Part shown: in pieces, positions 9,465 through 18,382 of the stretch
How the letters are laid out: each line of letters opens with the position of its first letter
Position numbering within the stretch: the first letter of the stretch is position 1
NCBI RefSeq assembly: GCF_016864375.1
Contig: NZ_CP069355.1
Span: 124,001 to 188,000, forward strand
Reading direction: 5' to 3'
Source of the DNA: Microvirga sp. VF16
Lineage (GTDB): Bacteria; Pseudomonadota; Alphaproteobacteria; Rhizobiales; Beijerinckiaceae
Length of the DNA: 64,000 nucleotides
The notes under the pieces: generated by a model
The model's input: the letters and a program-made list of their open reading frames with translations, nothing else
Databases searched by the model: none
Told to the model about the DNA's origin: nothing
Program-made: the position numbers and the translations under genes

Positions 9465-10294
9465 GGGGGGATTACCCGACGCCTGAAGGCGGGCTGGCAC
9501 AGGGGCGATCGGCTGCTGTGCCTCGACTGGACGCTGCTGCGGCTGTTTCCACCGCTGCGCGCGACCTGGGCGCTCAAGGGCACCCAGGCCCTCGTGCCGA
9601 TCACCGGGCGCAACGCCAAGCGGGTGCTGTTTGGGGCGATTGACCTGCGCAGCGCGCGCCGGGTGGTGCTGATCCGCCATCGCGCCGGTCAGGCCGACGC
9701 TCAGGCATTCCTGCGCGCATTGCGCCGCCGCTACCGCCGCGCCGGCTGGCTCTGGCTGCTCACCGACCGGGCGAGCGCCCACACCGCCCCACAGACCCTG
9801 GCGCTGGCCACCCGGCTGCGCATCCGCTTCGTGTGGTTGCCCCGGCAGGCGCCCGAACTGAGCCCGATGGATCACCTCTGGCGCGAGCTCAAGAGGCTGG
9901 TCGCGGCCAACCGGCAGGCCGCGTCCATCGAGGTTCTGGCCGCCGATGCTGCTGATTGGGTTCTGAGGCTGACGCCGCAGCAGGCGCGTCGCAAGGCCGG
10001 CATGGCATCCAAACGCTTCTGGCTCAGGAAGCTGTTGCAGAACTTTTGGCGACCTACTTAGCCGGTAACCGGCGCTGTGAGAGCGGCGTCAGGCGCGATG
10101 TTGCAAGGTCCGTCGCTATAGTCCCGTCAGGCGAAGGGATCAATCCGGTATGGTTCTTCAGCAAGTTCTCGCCCCATGGCCTGGTGTTGGACGGTATCTG
10201 AAACAGGTCGACTTCTAGAGCAATCCGCAGTTCGCGTCCTGTGAGGCCTTAGTCAGCTCCTTCCAGGATTAAGAAAGGAACTACAGCTCATTTG

Positions 10295-11176
10295 CTATCT
10301 TGTTGGTTTAGGGTGCTCCGCGCGGTAATCGTAGAAGCCACGCTTTGTCCTTTGGCCAAGCCATCCGGCCTCTACATACTTCACGAGAAGTGGGCAGGGG
10401 CGGTACTTAGAGTCCGCCAAACCCTCATAAAGGCCTTGCATGATCGAGAGGCAGGTATCGAGGCCGATGAAATCGGCAAGTTGGAGTGGTCCCATTGGGT
10501 GATTGGCGCCGAACCGCATAGCCGTGTCGATGGCGTCCACTGATCCCACCCCCTCATAAAGTGTATAGATGGCCTCGTTGATCATAGACAGCATGATGCG
10601 ATGGACGATGAAAGCCGGGAAGTCCTCTGCAGGGGTTGCTGTCTTGCCAAGTCTCCTGATGAACTCTTTCGCCGCCTCGTAGGTAAAGTCCTCGGTGACA
10701 ATGCCCCGGATCAGTTCCACAAGCTGTATCTCATGCACAGGGTTCATGAAGTGGATGCCGATGAAGCGCTCTGGCCTATCAGTGGATGCGGCAAGCCGCG
10801 TGATGGAGATTGAAGAAGTATTGGTCGCTATCAACGCATCTGAACGCAACAAGGGACAGAGCCCAGCGAGAATCGTACGCTTCACCTCCACGTCCTCGCT
10901 GGCGGCTTCGATCACGAGGTCGCAGGCGGAAAAGTCCTTATAGGTTGTGGCTGGCCTGATCCGCTTGAGCGCAGCTTGACAATCGGCGTCTGTAATGGCG
11001 CCTCTACTAACTTGGCGCGACATGTTCTCGCTGATCGAGGCAAGCCCGGCGTTGATCCGCTCACCGGATAGATCGTTGATCCGGACTTGGATTCCCGCTA
11101 AGGAGCAGACATGGGCGATGCCACTACCCATCTGCCCCGCGCCAATGATGCCGACCGTTCTGATTGCAATGCTCAT
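10295..11176 (-). CDS. 3-hydroxyacyl-CoA dehydrogenase (HbdA/PaaH-like)
   Basis: NAD(P)-dependent dehydrogenase interconverting a 3-hydroxyacyl-CoA and a 3-oxoacyl-CoA in the cytoplasm. The Rossmann motif is GIIGAGQMGSGIA at the N-terminus. ATNTSSISIT and the catalytic-His stretch FIGIHFMNPV (about residues 135-145) follow. The C-terminal dimer domain contains NHPMGPLQLADFIGLD. Translation from the ATG at 11176 gives 293 residues, the normal length for the single-domain enzyme; the frame extends 20 codons upstream without homology. It lies 66 bases after ppdK on the same strand, at the end of the CoA-transferase, gltA, ppdK run, consistent with acetoacetyl-CoA or storage-polymer metabolism. 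Confidence 0.88.
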   Translation of the reverse strand: MSIAIRTVGIIGAGQMGSGIAHVCSLAGIQVRINDLSGERINAGLASISENMSRQVSRGAITDADCQAALKRIRPATTYKDFSACDLVIEAASEDVEVKRTILAGLCPLLRSDALIATNTSSISITRLAASTDRPERFIGIHFMNPVHEIQLVELIRGIVTEDFTYEAAKEFIRRLGKTATPAEDFPAFIVHRIMLSMINEAIYTLYEGVGSVDAIDTAMRFGANHPMGPLQLADFIGLDTCLSIMQGLYEGLADSKYRPCPLLVKYVEAGWLGQRTKRGFYDYRAEHPKPTR

Positions 11177-11241
11177 CCTGACATCCCAACTATTCTGCTC
11201 CTCCAAGGAGGGCCGAATAAGGTCCAAGCGACGCACTGAGT

Positions 11242-13962
11242 TTAAAGCGCCCTTCTTTGGCTCAGTTTAAGACCGGCCTGCGCCGCCGCGAGGCGTGCGA
11301 TCGGCACGCGATAGGGCGAGCACGACACGTAATCGAGCCCGACCGACTGACAGAAATGGATCGATGCCGGATCGCCGCCATGCTCGCCGCAGATTCCGAG
11401 CTTGATGTTCGGCCTCGTCGTCTTACCGCGCTCCGCCGCAAGCTTGACCAGCTCGCCCACCCCCTCCTGGTCGATGGTGACGAACGGATCCGCCAGCAGC
11501 AGCCCTTTTTGCGTGTACGGGCCGAGGAAGGATGCCGCATCGTCGCGCGAGATGCCGAGCGTCGTCTGCGTCAGATCGTTGGTGCCAAACGAGAAGAACT
11601 CCGCCGATTCCGCGATCTCAGCCGCACGCAGGGCCGCACGCGGCAGCTCGATCATGGTGCCGACCTGATACTCGACGGCGACGCCGCTTTCCTTGGCGAC
11701 CGCTTCCGCCATGGCGACGATGCGCTCCTTCACCAGATCGAGCTCCGGCTTCGTCATCACGAGCGGCACCATGATCTCAGGGACCACGGGCTGGCCGGTG
11801 GTCTTGCCGGCCTCGACTGCTGCCTCGAAAATGGCACGCGCCTGCATCTCGGCGATCTCAGGATAGGCCACGGCCAGACGGCAGCCGCGGAAGCCGAGCA
11901 TCGGATTGAACTCGTGCAGCTCGCGGGCGCGGTGCCTGAGCTTGTCGACGGAGGCGTTCATGGCCCTTGCCACCTCCTCCATCTCCTCTTCCGAATGCGG
12001 CAGGAACTCGTGCAGCGGCGGATCGAGCAGACGGATCGTGACGGGCAGACCGCTCATGATCGAAAACAGCTCGACGAAGTCCTGGCGCTGCATCGGCAAC
12101 AGCTTGGCAAGCGCCGCCCGGCGGCCAGCCTCGTCGTCGGAGAGGATCATCTCGCGCACAGCGACGATGCGGTCGCCCTCGAAGAACATGTGCTCCGTGC
12201 GGCAGAGCCCGATGCCCTCCGCGCCGAAGTTGCGCGCGGTCTTGGCGTCGAGCGGTGTCTCCGCATTGGCGCGCACCTTCATGTGGCGCACCTTGTCGGC
12301 CCAGCCCATGAGGGTGGCGAACTCGCCCGACAGCTCCGGCTGCAGCATCTCCACTTGGCCCAGCAGCACCTGGCCGTTGGAACCGTCAATGGTCAGCACA
12401 TCACCCTTCTTCAGCGTCTGCCCCGCCACCGTCAGCGTCTGCTTGGCATAATCGACGCGGATCGATCCGGCGCCCGAGACGCAGGGTTTGCCCATGCCGC
12501 GGGCCACCACGGCGGCGTGCGAGGTCATGCCACCGCGGGTGGTCAGAATGCCTTCCGCCGCGTGCATGCCGTGGATGTCCTCAGGCGAGGTCTCGACGCG
12601 CACCAGAATGACCTTGTGACCGGCCTTCCTGGCCGCTTCCGCATCGTCCGAGTTGAACACGATCTCGCCGGAAGCAGCACCCGGCGAGGCCGGCAGGCCG
12701 CTGGCGAGGATCTTGCGCTCGGCCTTGGGATCGATGGTGGGATGCAGCAATTGGTCGAGGGCCGCCGGCTCGACGCGGGTGATCGCCTCCTCCTGCGTGA
12801 TCAGGCCCTCGGAGGCGAGTTCCACGGCGATGCGCAAGGCGGCTTTCGCCGTGCGCTTGCCGTTGCGGGTCTGGAGCATCCAGAGCTTGCCCGTCTCGAC
12901 CGTGAATTCCATGTCCTGCATGTCACGGTAATGTTTCTCGAGGATGCCGTAGATGCGCACGAGCTCGTTGTAAGCCTCGGGCATCGCGCCTTCCATCGAA
13001 GGCTTGTCGGAACCGGACGCAATGCGGGCCTTCTCGGTGATGTCCTGCGGCGTGCGGATGCCCGCCACCACGTCCTCACCCTGAGCATTGATCAGGAACT
13101 CGCCGTAGAGCTCCTTCTCGCCGGTCGAGGGATTGCGGGTGAAGGCGACGCCGGTGGCGGAGGTCTCGCCCATGTTGCCGAACACCATCGCCTGCACGTT
13201 CACCGCCGTGCCCCAGCTCGCCGGGATGGCGTGCAGCTCACGGTACTTGATGGCGCGGTTGTTCATCCAGGAGCCGAACACGGCGCCGATGGCGCCCCAG
13301 AGCTGCTCCTGCGGCTCCTGCGGGAAGGGTTTTCCGAGCTCCTTCTCGACCAGCGCCTTGTAGCGCGGGAGAATGGCTTTCCAGTCCGCGGCGCTCATGT
13401 CGGTGTCGAGCGAGTAGCCCTTGCGGTCCTTGTACTCGTCGAGGATCTCCTCGAAGTGGTGATGCTCGATGTCGAGCACCACGTTGGAATACATGGTGAT
13501 GAAGCGGCGATACGAGTCATAGGCGAAGCGCTCGTCGCCGGCGCCCTTGGCCAGCGCCTCGACGGTGACGTCGTTGAGGCCGAGATTGAGCACCGTGTCC
13601 ATCATGCCGGGCATGGAGACCCGGGCACCGGAGCGGACGGAAACGAGGAGCGGATTGGCGGCATCGCCGAAGGTGCGGCCGGTGAGCTTGCCGACATAGG
13701 TGAGCGCCTGCTCGACCTGGGCCTTCAGCTCCGGCGGATAGGCGCGACCGTGGTCGTAGTAATAGGTGCAGACTTCCGTGGTGATGGTGAAGCCCGGAGG
13801 CACCGGCAGGCCTAAGTTGGACATCTCGGCCAGATTGGCCCCCTTGCCGCCGAGCAGGTTCTTCATTCCCGCCTGGCCCTCAGCCTTGCCGTCCCCGAAG
13901 GTATAGACCCACTGGGTTGTTATGCGGCTATCCTGCCAAGAAAAGAGATTTTGATTATCCAC
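11242..13962 (-). CDS. ppdK: Pyruvate, phosphate dikinase (copy 1)
   Basis: Interconverts pyruvate + ATP + phosphate with phosphoenolpyruvate + AMP + diphosphate; cytosolic. 906 residues, full length. The N-terminal ATP-grasp region starts NLLGGKGANLAEM. The phosphohistidine is in GGMTSHAAVVARG (about residue 476). The C-terminal PEP/pyruvate barrel carries GTNDLTQTTLG and the catalytic Cys in GICGEHGGDP. The start is a GTG whose first 8 bases overlap the end of gltA, so the two are translationally coupled. The tail ends AGLKLSQRRAL, unlike ALGDKAASQA in the second copy. The context with citrate synthase suggests balancing PEP/pyruvate against acetyl-CoA entry to the TCA cycle. Confidence 0.96.
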   Translation of the reverse strand: MDNQNLFSWQDSRITTQWVYTFGDGKAEGQAGMKNLLGGKGANLAEMSNLGLPVPPGFTITTEVCTYYYDHGRAYPPELKAQVEQALTYVGKLTGRTFGDAANPLLVSVRSGARVSMPGMMDTVLNLGLNDVTVEALAKGAGDERFAYDSYRRFITMYSNVVLDIEHHHFEEILDEYKDRKGYSLDTDMSAADWKAILPRYKALVEKELGKPFPQEPQEQLWGAIGAVFGSWMNNRAIKYRELHAIPASWGTAVNVQAMVFGNMGETSATGVAFTRNPSTGEKELYGEFLINAQGEDVVAGIRTPQDITEKARIASGSDKPSMEGAMPEAYNELVRIYGILEKHYRDMQDMEFTVETGKLWMLQTRNGKRTAKAALRIAVELASEGLITQEEAITRVEPAALDQLLHPTIDPKAERKILASGLPASPGAASGEIVFNSDDAEAARKAGHKVILVRVETSPEDIHGMHAAEGILTTRGGMTSHAAVVARGMGKPCVSGAGSIRVDYAKQTLTVAGQTLKKGDVLTIDGSNGQVLLGQVEMLQPELSGEFATLMGWADKVRHMKVRANAETPLDAKTARNFGAEGIGLCRTEHMFFEGDRIVAVREMILSDDEAGRRAALAKLLPMQRQDFVELFSIMSGLPVTIRLLDPPLHEFLPHSEEEMEEVARAMNASVDKLRHRARELHEFNPMLGFRGCRLAVAYPEIAEMQARAIFEAAVEAGKTTGQPVVPEIMVPLVMTKPELDLVKERIVAMAEAVAKESGVAVEYQVGTMIELPRAALRAAEIAESAEFFSFGTNDLTQTTLGISRDDAASFLGPYTQKGLLLADPFVTIDQEGVGELVKLAAERGKTTRPNIKLGICGEHGGDPASIHFCQSVGLDYVSCSPYRVPIARLAAAQAGLKLSQRRAL

Positions 13963-15233
13963 GAAGGGTCTCCAGAATGTACGGGCGCTGAGATGATCCG
14001 GTGTAGAGCTGGCGCGGGCGGCCGATGCGCTGGGACGGATCCTCGATCATCTCGCTCCACTGGGCGATCCAGCCGACCGTGCGGGCCAGTGCGAACAGCA
14101 CCGTGAACATGGAGGTCGGGAAGCCCATCGCCTTCAGCGTGATGCCCGAATAGAAGTCGATGTTCGGGTAGAGCTTCTTCTCGACGAAGTACTCGTCCTT
14201 GAGCGCGATCTGCTCGAGCTCCACGGCCACATCGAGGAGCGGATCGTCCTTGATGCCGAGTTCGTTCAGCACCTCATGGGTGGTCTTCTGCATGATGCGG
14301 GCGCGCGGGTCGTAGTTCTTGTAGACCCGGTGGCCGAAGCCCATGAGACGGAACGGGTCGTTCTTGTCCTTCGCCTTGGCGATGTATTCCGGAATGCGAT
14401 CCGGCGTGCCGATTTCCTCCAGCATCTTCAGCGCCGCTTCGTTGGCGCCGCCGTGAGCCGGTCCCCACAGGCAGGCGATGCCGGCCGCAATGCAGGCAAA
14501 CGGGTTGGCACCCGAGGAGCCAGCCAGACGCACGGTCGAGGTCGAGGCGTTCTGCTCGTGATCGGCGTGCAGAATGAAGATCCGGTCGAGCGCGCGCGAG
14601 AGCACCGGGTTGACCTTGTACTCTTCCGCCGGAACCGCGAAGCACATGCGCAGGAAGTTGGACGAGTAGTCCAGATCGTTCTGCGGATACACGAAGGGCT
14701 GGCCGATGGAGTACTTGTAGGCCATGGCGGCGAGCGTCGGCATCTTGGCGATCATGCGCATGGACGCGATCATGCGCTGGTGCGGATCCGAGATGTCGGT
14801 GGAGTCGTGGTAGAAGGCCGAAAGGGCGCCGACGCAGGCGACCATGATCGCCATCGGGTGCGCGTCGCGGCGGAAGCCGGTGAAGAACCGGTTCATCTGG
14901 TCGTGCACCATGGTGTGGCGCGTGACGCGGTAGTCGAAATCGGCCTTCTGGGCCGCGGTCGGCAGCTCGCCGTAGAGCAGCAGGTAGCAAGTCTCGAGGA
15001 AGTCGCCGTGCTCGGCGAGCTGGTCGATCGGGTAGCCGCGATAGAGCAGGATGCCCTGGTCGCCGTCGATATAGGTGATCTTCGACTCGGTCGCCGCCGT
15101 CGAGGTGAAGCCGGGATCGTAGGTGAACATCCCGGTCTGGCCGTAGAGTTTCGAGATGTCGATGACGCTCGGGCCGATGGTGCCTTCTTTGACCGGCAGT
15201 TCCACGGACTTGTTGTCGACGGTGAGTGTGCTG
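11277..15233 (-). repeat. 3,957-bp direct repeat (ppdK-gltA), copy 1
   Basis: This stretch recurs at 59600-63556 in the same orientation. The offset is 48,323 bases at both ends, so length is identical and no net indel exists. Encoded PpdK copies differ at only a score of residues outside the C-terminal tail, and GltA differs at one internal residue. Homology begins inside the last codons of ppdK and stops about 13 bases before the gltA start, so each copy has its own flanks and upstream signals. Confidence 0.92.
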
Positions 15234-15247
15234 ATGGTGCCCTGCAT
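13955..15247 (-). CDS. gltA: Citrate synthase (copy 1)
   Basis: Condenses oxaloacetate and acetyl-CoA to citrate. 430 residues from the ATG at 15247, the type I hexameric length, with the N-terminal beta-rich segment STLTVDNKSVELPVKEGT. Catalytic residues sit in ILHADHEQNAS and GFGHRVYKNYDPRAR (His) and PNIDFYSG (Asp). It follows the CoA-transferase B gene by 10 bases and overlaps ppdK by 8, forming one operon. Compared with the second copy, it begins MQGTI instead of MLDTA and has Gln instead of Lys in the IDGDQGILLY segment; otherwise the proteins read the same. Confidence 0.96.
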   Translation of the reverse strand: MQGTISTLTVDNKSVELPVKEGTIGPSVIDISKLYGQTGMFTYDPGFTSTAATESKITYIDGDQGILLYRGYPIDQLAEHGDFLETCYLLLYGELPTAAQKADFDYRVTRHTMVHDQMNRFFTGFRRDAHPMAIMVACVGALSAFYHDSTDISDPHQRMIASMRMIAKMPTLAAMAYKYSIGQPFVYPQNDLDYSSNFLRMCFAVPAEEYKVNPVLSRALDRIFILHADHEQNASTSTVRLAGSSGANPFACIAAGIACLWGPAHGGANEAALKMLEEIGTPDRIPEYIAKAKDKNDPFRLMGFGHRVYKNYDPRARIMQKTTHEVLNELGIKDDPLLDVAVELEQIALKDEYFVEKKLYPNIDFYSGITLKAMGFPTSMFTVLFALARTVGWIAQWSEMIEDPSQRIGRPRQLYTGSSQRPYILETLRG

Positions 15248-15257
15248 CGGTCTGTCC

Positions 15258-15938
15258 TCAGGCCGCGTTCGACTGCCCGCCATTCAGGGCGACCTTGAAC
15301 TCGGCCTGGGTCTTGGCCTTGATCTCCTCGAGGGTGACGCCGTCGGCGAGCTCGATCAGGGTCATGCCGGAGCCGCCCTTCTTGTCGATGGCAAAGACGC
15401 CGAGATCGGTGATGACGAGATCGACCACCCCGGTGCCGGTCAGCGGCAGGTTGCACGCCTTCAGGAGCTTCGCATCCTCCGAGCCGTCCTTGGCCTTGGC
15501 CACGTGCTCCATGACCACGACGACGCGCTTGACGCCCGCCACCAGGTCCATGGCGCCGCCCATGCCCTTCACCATCTTGCCGGGGATCATCCAGTTGGCG
15601 AGATCGCCGTTCTCGGCCACCTGCATGGCGCCCAGGATCGACAGGTCGATATGGCCGCCGCGAATCATGCCGAAGGAGTCGGCGCTCGAGAAATAACTGG
15701 TGGTCGGCAGCTCGGTGATCGTCTGCTTGCCGGCATTGATCAGGTCCGCATCCTCCTCGCCCTCATAGGGGAATGGGCCCATGCCGAGCATGCCGTTCTC
15801 CGACTGCAGCTGCACGCGCATGCCCTTCGGGATGTAGTTCGACACCAGCGTCGGAATGCCGATGCCGAGATTGACGTAGAAGCCGTCGCGCAGCTCCTTG
15901 GCCGCGCGGGCGGCCATCTGGTCACGGGTCCAGGCCAT
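15258..15938 (-). CDS. 3-oxoacid CoA-transferase subunit B (SCOT/AtoA/PcaJ type)
   Basis: Beta subunit of a class I CoA-transferase, 226 residues. The catalytic Glu that carries the acyl and CoA thioester is in QSENGMLGMGPFP, and GMGGAMDLVAGVKRVVVVM is the conserved family stretch. Paired with subunit A directly upstream (1-base overlap), it would swap CoA between succinyl-CoA and acetoacetate or a similar oxoacid; 3-oxoadipate is the alternative. Placement before citrate synthase and near a hydroxyacyl-CoA dehydrogenase favours ketone-body or polyhydroxybutyrate breakdown. Confidence 0.9.
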   Translation of the reverse strand: MAWTRDQMAARAAKELRDGFYVNLGIGIPTLVSNYIPKGMRVQLQSENGMLGMGPFPYEGEEDADLINAGKQTITELPTTSYFSSADSFGMIRGGHIDLSILGAMQVAENGDLANWMIPGKMVKGMGGAMDLVAGVKRVVVVMEHVAKAKDGSEDAKLLKACNLPLTGTGVVDLVITDLGVFAIDKKGGSGMTLIELADGVTLEEIKAKTQAEFKVALNGGQSNAA

Positions 15939-16675
15939 CAGACTTCCTCCCCTGCTCCGGCAGGCACCGCCGCCTCGGCGCGCTTGCGGGTCGTGCGTTG
16001 CTCGATGTGTTTGACCGGGTTCGGCACATGCACCAGGCGCTTCACGAAAATGCCCGGCGTGTGGATGGAGTCCGGGTCGATCTCGCCCGCCGGCACCAGG
16101 TTCTCGACCTCGGCGACAGTCATCCGGGAGGCGGTGGCCATCATCGGATTGAAGTTGCGCGCGGTCTTGCGATAGACGAGGTTGCCCTCGGTGTCGCCCT
16201 TCCAGGCATGGACCACCGAGATGTCGGCGAAGAGACCTGTCTCCATGACGTAACTCTCGCCGTTGAACACACGGACCTCCTTGCCCTCGGCAATCAGCGT
16301 GCCGACGCCGGTCTTGGTGTAGAAGGCCGGGATGCCGGCACCGCCAGCGCGGATGCGCTCGGCCAGCGTGCCTTGCGGGTTGAATTCCAGCTCCAGCTCG
16401 CCGGAGAGATATTGCTGGGCAAACAGTTTGTTCTCGCCCACATAGGACGAAATCATCTTCCTGATCTGGCGGGTCTCGAGCAGGCGGCCGAGGCCGATGC
16501 CGTCGACGCCGGCATTGTTGGAGATGAAGGTCAAATCCTTCGCCCCCGAATCACGGATCGCCTCGATCAGCGTCTCCGGAATGCCGCACAGGCCGAAACC
16601 GCCGGCCATGATGGTCATGCCATCCTTGACCGCCCCGGCCAGCGCTGCCCGCGCATCGCTGTAAACTTTATCCAT
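15938..16675 (-). CDS. 3-oxoacid CoA-transferase subunit A (SCOT/AtoD/PcaI type)
   Basis: Alpha subunit of the class I CoA-transferase, 245 residues from the ATG at 16675. The glycine-rich CoA loop AGGFGLCGIPETLI (about residues 24-37) is intact, followed by TFISNNAGVDGIGLG and the FNGESYVMETGLFAD region. It is first in the run CoA-transferase A, B, gltA, ppdK. The frame extends 8 more codons upstream, but MDKVYSDARAAL fits family starts. The C-terminal extension after VKHIEQRTTRKR is rich in Ala and Glu, as often seen in alphaproteobacterial versions. Confidence 0.9.
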   Translation of the reverse strand: MDKVYSDARAALAGAVKDGMTIMAGGFGLCGIPETLIEAIRDSGAKDLTFISNNAGVDGIGLGRLLETRQIRKMISSYVGENKLFAQQYLSGELELEFNPQGTLAERIRAGGAGIPAFYTKTGVGTLIAEGKEVRVFNGESYVMETGLFADISVVHAWKGDTEGNLVYRKTARNFNPMMATASRMTVAEVENLVPAGEIDPDSIHTPGIFVKRLVHVPNPVKHIEQRTTRKRAEAAVPAGAGEEV

Positions 16676-16695
16676 TTGTCTCAACCTTTCGGATT

Positions 16696-16900
16696 TCACA
16701 TATTGGTGCAGTTTGGCACGCCGCCCTCGGGAGTGACCCGGGTGACGTTCTGGTTTGGGTCCTTGACGTCTCAGGCCTTGCAGCGGACGCAGTTCTGGGC
16801 GTTAATCTGGTAACGCACGCCCCCGCGCCCTCGACGCACTCATACATGCCCGCCGGGCAATAGCATCTCGGTCTTGAGCGGCCGGTCCGGGTCGGAGCGC
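16696..16900 (-). pseudogene. C-terminal remnant of ETF:ubiquinone oxidoreductase
   Basis: On the minus strand pieces of the C-terminal 4Fe-4S region of electron-transfer-flavoprotein:ubiquinone oxidoreductase can be read: SDPDRPLKTEM, YCPAGMYECVEG, then INAQNCVRCKA, DVKDPNQN, VTPEGGVPNCTNM, stop. The normal order is CPAGVYEFV, INAQNCVHCKTCDIKDP, ending NM. The second cluster cysteine codon is now a TGA stop (16771-16773), and at least two frameshifts separate the pieces. The rest of the gene is missing; upstream is the M14 deacetylase gene. It marks a deletion junction right before the CoA-transferase operon. Confidence 0.75.
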
Positions 16901-17053
16901 CAGTTCCGCAGAAGCCCGTCGAGGCTGATAGGGTCGATCACCGCACCATCGTTGCGCCAAATACCGAGCCACGACTCGTACTTGCGCTGCTTTGAGCAGC
17001 AACCATTACAGGTTTGAGGTCCGGTCGCATTACCTGCAAGCTCCTCGAGGTCG

Positions 17054-18058
17054 CTATGGCTCGATTAGGCTGGCAATCAACATGACGAAGTCGCCAGATT
17101 TGACGAGTCCCGGGAAATGCCGCCCCATTACGATTCCTTCCCGGCGCGACCGAATTACAATCGGGCTTACCCCTGTGTGACCGAGCGGCCAAATTCGGGC
17201 AACCGTGTCGCCTTTCGCGACGCTATCTCCAAGGTCGACGCTGAATTCGATCAGGCCACTATCCTCGGCAAATGTGAAGCAGTCTTGGTCGGGCATGTCG
17301 ATCCACTGCGTAACCTGCGGCTCAATAATGCCTCTTGCAATTCCAGCTGCTGTCAAGACATTTCGCAATCCCCGCTTCGTTCGCCCAACGCTAGCAGCGG
17401 TCGCGGTCCCCCCACCACCAAGCTCTGGGCTGACAAACACTTTGCCGAGTTCTTCCGCTGCAGTATCAAACAAGCCAACGGAATCGATCTCAAGCATTTT
17501 GACCGAATACGGTGCGCCGAACGCTTCAACCATTCTAAAAGCTTCAGCCTGCTGTACCTTATTTGGAACAATGTGGGCTGCAGCGAAGGGCAGAAAATCG
17601 ATTGTTTTGCCGCCGGCATGGCAGTCCACGACGACATCAGCCATCGGAAGCAGCACACGCTGAAAGTAATCTGCAATCTTCTCTGTGACTGTCCCGTCGG
17701 GACGCCCTGGAAAAGACCGATTTAGATTGAGCCGATCGATCGGTGATGTTCGTGTAGCGGACTGCAGTGCGGGATAGTTCATTCCAGGCACGATGATGAC
17801 CCGCCCCGATATTTCTTCCGGCCGGAGCGTATAAGCCAAGTCGAATAGCGCGATCGGCCCCTCGTACTCGTCTCCGTGATTTCCGCCCGTTAAAAGCGCC
17901 GTCGGACCAGAACCATTGCGGACAACGGTAATCGGAATTGTCACAAATCCCCATGCGGAATCATCTCTGCTATAGGGCAACCGAAGAAAGCCGTGGTGGC
18001 AACCGTCAGCTTCGAAATCCACAGTCGAAGAGATGGGAGATGGCCGTAGATCACTCAT
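17054..18058 (-). CDS. doeB: N-alpha-acetyl-L-2,4-diaminobutyrate deacetylase-like (DoeB/EutE) M14 hydrolase
   Basis: 334-residue zinc hydrolase of the AstE/AspA family, closest in my recognition to DoeB/EutE, which removes acetate from N-alpha-acetyl-diaminobutyrate during ectoine breakdown. Features are SRDDSAWGFVTIPITVVRNG near the start, zinc site GGNHGDEYEGP (His and Glu), substrate-binding LNLNRSFPGRPDGTVTEKIA, third ligand in VVDCHAGGK, and a C-terminal barrel domain ending VMLIASLIEP. AAAGGGAAAG precedes the ATG. It is downstream of the kinase/PLP-enzyme pair on the same strand. Assignment to ectoine is inference; the family also includes other N-acyl diamino acid deacylases. Confidence 0.75.
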   Translation of the reverse strand: MSDLRPSPISSTVDFEADGCHHGFLRLPYSRDDSAWGFVTIPITVVRNGSGPTALLTGGNHGDEYEGPIALFDLAYTLRPEEISGRVIIVPGMNYPALQSATRTSPIDRLNLNRSFPGRPDGTVTEKIADYFQRVLLPMADVVVDCHAGGKTIDFLPFAAAHIVPNKVQQAEAFRMVEAFGAPYSVKMLEIDSVGLFDTAAEELGKVFVSPELGGGGTATAASVGRTKRGLRNVLTAAGIARGIIEPQVTQWIDMPDQDCFTFAEDSGLIEFSVDLGDSVAKGDTVARIWPLGHTGVSPIVIRSRREGIVMGRHFPGLVKSGDFVMLIASLIEP

Positions 18059-18382
18059 ATCTTGTCTTTCCCTTTCAACGCATGTTTACCTGTAGCCCTA
18101 GCTTCTCACGGAAATTCTTGTTGGTGCTGACATTCTGGGTACGGGAGCCGCTGCGATGACTAGCACCAGCAACTGCAGCCGTAGCGCTTTGCTGATGCTC
18201 TGCCGGTGTCTGAACCTGCTCCAGCAAATAAACGACAAGCGTCTGCGAGCGCTACTCATTGCAACGTACGATCGGCGCGGTCTGCTGCCTTATGGCGTTT
18301 GTGAGCAGGAAATGCGAAAAATCGTGCGATGCGCAGTCGACGGTGTTCCCTCAAGCCGCATCGAATTTGGTCGCTTCTGCGC
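18059..18382. other. 324-bp gap without a recognisable gene
   Basis: Between the kinase gene and the DoeB-like gene. Short open frames here are not codon-biased or homologous to anything I recognise. It may hold a promoter for the DoeB-like gene, but no convincing -35/-10 pair or hairpin stands out. Confidence 0.5.

Larger units (their letters stand above)
7171..10058 (+). mobile_element. IS630-family element with an IS110 element inserted
   Basis: The ends are a perfect 12-bp inverted repeat, AGTAGGTCGCCA at 7171-7182 and its complement at 10047-10058. Matching continues inward with a few mismatches for about 27 bases. Each end is flanked by the dinucleotide TA (7169-7170 and 10059-10060), the duplication IS630/Tc1-mariner elements make. 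Removing the internal IS110 leaves about 1.15 kb, the normal size. The element lies between the racemase-family gene and the hydroxyacyl-CoA dehydrogenase gene and interrupts neither. Confidence 0.9.
7225..10061 (+). pseudogene. IS630-family transposase, split by IS110
   Basis: The N-terminal part (7225-7722) carries helix-turn-helix segments, with VAEAARRCRVNRSSVHRWL as the recognition region. The C-terminal part (9465-10061) carries the DDE domain: LCLDWT with the first Asp, LLTDRASAH with the second, and PMDHLWRELK with the Glu. Joining base 7722 to 9465 restores one uninterrupted frame of about 364 codons (PQKK then GGITRRLK). The gene is therefore inactivated only by the insertion and not by decay. 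The stop TAG overlaps the right-hand TA target duplication. Confidence 0.9.

Noticed and set aside
11257..13815. An 852-codon open frame on the plus strand opposite ppdK copy 1
   Set aside because: It is the antisense shadow of a highly GC3-biased gene. Its translation is a low-complexity His/Arg/Leu/Gly-rich string without domains, and the sense strand encodes an unmistakable PpdK.
14276..16175. Long plus-strand frames opposite gltA and the CoA-transferase genes
   Set aside because: Shadows of GC-rich genes; composition is Arg/His/Gly-rich with no recognisable motif.
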